DNA of 21,004 nucleotides from PVC group bacterium (GTDB lineage Bacteria; Verrucomicrobiota; Kiritimatiellia; SS1-B-03-39; UBA6053), in NCBI GenBank assembly GCA_003565815.1, contig PXAS01000155.1:1-21004 (forward strand), in the 5' to 3' direction. A program made the translations under genes and the position numbers. Below are positions 19,808-21,004 of the stretch, one piece after another (position 1 is the first letter of the stretch; every line of letters starts with the position of its first letter). The notes below the pieces were generated by a model. That model was not told where the DNA came from, ran no database searches, and was given only the letters and a program-made list of their open reading frames with translations.

Positions 19808-21004
19808 ATGTCCGACCCGCGCGTACAACTGCTCAGCGATCACGTCTGCAATAAAATCGCCGCCGGCGAAGTGATCGAACGCCCCGCCTCGGTGTTCAAG
19901 GAATTGGTCGAAAACGCCATCGACGCCGGGGCGGACATCATTGAAGTGCAAGTGCTCCAAGGGGGACGGAAAGCGGTGATCGTGACCGACAACGGACACG
20001 GCATGAGCCGCGAAAACGCCCTCATGTCCATCGAACGCCATGCCACCAGCAAGATCCGGGATGTGGACGACATCGAGCACATCCACACCATGGGGTTCCG
20101 CGGCGAGGCCCTGGCCGCGATCGCGGCCGTGTCCCGCTTCCAGATCCGCACCCGCCGCAAAGAGGACCTCGCCGGCACCGAAGTGCAGGTCGAAGGCGGC
20201 ACGCTCCGGGATGTACAGGAAATCGGCTGCCCCCCGGGCACCACCCTCGAAGTGCGCAACCTCTTTTTCAACGTCCCCGCCCGGCGCAAGTTTTTGCGAA
20301 CCGAATCCACGGAACTGGCCAACATCCGCACCTTGTTCCGCATTTTTGCCCTCGCCCATCCCGCCGTGGATCTCCGCCTCAACGTGGACGGGAAGGAACT
20401 GGAACATTGGACGGGTCAAAACGGTCTCGCCGACCGCATCGCGGAAATCTACGGGGACGGCTTTCTGGAGCAATTGGTCCCGGTGGACCTGACCCAAGGG
20501 GAATTCCGCGTACACGGCTATGCCGGACGGCCGACCTTGAACCGCAGTGACCGCAAAGACCAGGTCGTCCTTGTCAACCGCCGCCCCGCCTCCGCGCCCA
20601 TCGTGGGTTATGCCATCCGCGAAGCCTACCGCGACAGCCTTCCCCGGGATCGAAATCCGGTGGTCTTCCTCCATCTCGACATGCCACCCGATTGGGTGGA
20701 CGTGAATGTGCATCCCACCAAACGGGAAGTGCGCTTTCGCCCCGCCCAACTGGTGCGCGACACCATCCTTGCCGCCCTGGAACAAGGCTTGCAGCCTCGA
20801 AATGCAAGCGTTGAGTCGACGCGTGATCCCGTGCAAACGCCACCCGCCCCCACCCCGCCCCGCCTGGCCCCCGAGTTGCGCCAACGGGAATTCGAGCGCA
20901 ATCCGACGCCTCCCTACCCCCCCCTCCCCCCCAGCTCTCCCGGCCCCGGGACCCAGATCCACGATGTAGTCCGCCGATCGGATGGTATCCTCGTCGTGCT
21001 CCAC
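19808..21004 (+). CDS. mutL: DNA mismatch repair protein MutL, N-terminal part (3' end off the window and suspect)
   Basis: An open frame of 399 codons with no stop before the right edge. The N-terminal GHKL ATPase is complete: IAAGEVIERPASVFKELVENAIDAG with general base Glu32 and Mg-binding Asn36, DNGHGM (61-66), RHATSK (77-82), GFRGEAL (96-102), PARRKFL, and the S5-like domain ending VDVNVHPTKREVRF (297-310). MutL couples MutS mismatch recognition to strand incision. After about residue 335 the chain becomes a Pro-rich linker. The final 27 codons (from about 20924) are the antisense of a uvrA fragment and are probably not MutL. The C-terminal dimerisation/endonuclease domain is therefore not seen. 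The start lies 9 nt after the rny stop with no clear ribosome site, suggesting coupling to rny. Confidence 0.92.
   Translation, partial: MSDPRVQLLSDHVCNKIAAGEVIERPASVFKELVENAIDAGADIIEVQVLQGGRKAVIVTDNGHGMSRENALMSIERHATSKIRDVDDIEHIHTMGFRGEALAAIAAVSRFQIRTRRKEDLAGTEVQVEGGTLRDVQEIGCPPGTTLEVRNLFFNVPARRKFLRTESTELANIRTLFRIFALAHPAVDLRLNVDGKELEHWTGQNGLADRIAEIYGDGFLEQLVPVDLTQGEFRVHGYAGRPTLNRSDRKDQVVLVNRRPASAPIVGYAIREAYRDSLPRDRNPVVFLHLDMPPDWVDVNVHPTKREVRFRPAQLVRDTILAALEQGLQPRNASVESTRDPVQTPPAPTPPRLAPELRQREFERNPTPPYPPLPPSSPGPGTQIHDVVRRSDGILVVLH
20924..21004 (-). pseudogene. uvrA: Internal fragment of UvrA, antisense to the apparent mutL 3' end
   Basis: Read on the minus strand from the right edge, 27 codons give VEHDEDTIRSADYIVD followed by LGPGAGRAGGE. 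This is the unmistakable end of the first ABC module of excinuclease subunit UvrA (Walker-B-proximal VEHDE and the D-x-GPGAG motif). Past the poly-G tract at about 20913-20930 the homology stops and the frame becomes antisense mutL. The remaining C-terminal half of UvrA is absent. It is either a truncated gene continuing beyond the window or the product of a chimeric join; the sequence alone cannot distinguish these. Confidence 0.7.

Noticed and set aside
19301..20923. A long minus-strand open frame opposite rny and mutL
   Set aside because: Only its first 27 codons (from the right edge) match a protein (UvrA); the rest is antisense to intact rny and mutL.
1..21004. CRISPR array, prophage or complete insertion sequence
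   Set aside because: No regularly spaced direct repeats, no cas, integrase, capsid or transposase coding sequence was seen on either strand.

Overview
The window is GC-rich, densely coding DNA from a Gram-negative (diderm) bacterium: it carries an LptD-type LPS-assembly protein, type II secretion-like pseudopilins and a periplasmic iron-binding protein. RNase Y, glycogen synthase, menaquinone genes and dispersed-repeat debris between genes would suit the Verrucomicrobiota or a neighbouring PVC lineage, but no rRNA or marker gene settles this and the assignment is an inference. Essentially all of it is chromosomal housekeeping and envelope sequence. No CRISPR array, complete insertion sequence, phage or secondary-metabolite cluster is visible.

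Layout. 1-7066 is a same-strand envelope block: the tail of an unrecognised disordered protein, a GT4 glycosyltransferase, an RND/MMPL-type 12-TM exporter, LptD, GspG and a very short second pseudopilin. At 7058-7290 a solitary Phd/YefM-type antitoxin lies on the minus strand, with a palindrome over its start codon, followed by a T-arm-like or terminator-like patch. RNase R (minus, 7342-9555) and glycogen synthase GlgA (plus, 9605-11080) diverge from a 49-bp gap. 11081-11862 is a gene-free island of inverted repeats and AT-rich sequence. 11863-15476 is a tight FbpABC/FutABC-type ferric iron ABC importer operon, converging on rsmE (minus, 15454-16245). 16372-18096 is menH-menB (menaquinone biosynthesis). 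18245 onward is rny (RNase Y) followed by mutL, which runs off the window.

The points most worth a second look are these. (1) A long REP/IS200-like inverted repeat sits in frame inside the 5' part of menH. (2) There is an abrupt junction about 80 bp from the right edge, where the mutL linker gives way to an antisense internal fragment of uvrA across a C/G homopolymer tract; this is either a chimeric assembly or a real rearrangement. (3) The 780-bp island after glgA holds several separate inverted-repeat or foldable elements. (4) GlgA has Ser where the family has the ADP-glucose-contacting Lys. (5) The orphan antitoxin abuts a truncated-looking pseudopilin. I saw no convincing new multi-gene defence or metabolic system; the novelty here is in small elements and sequence oddities.
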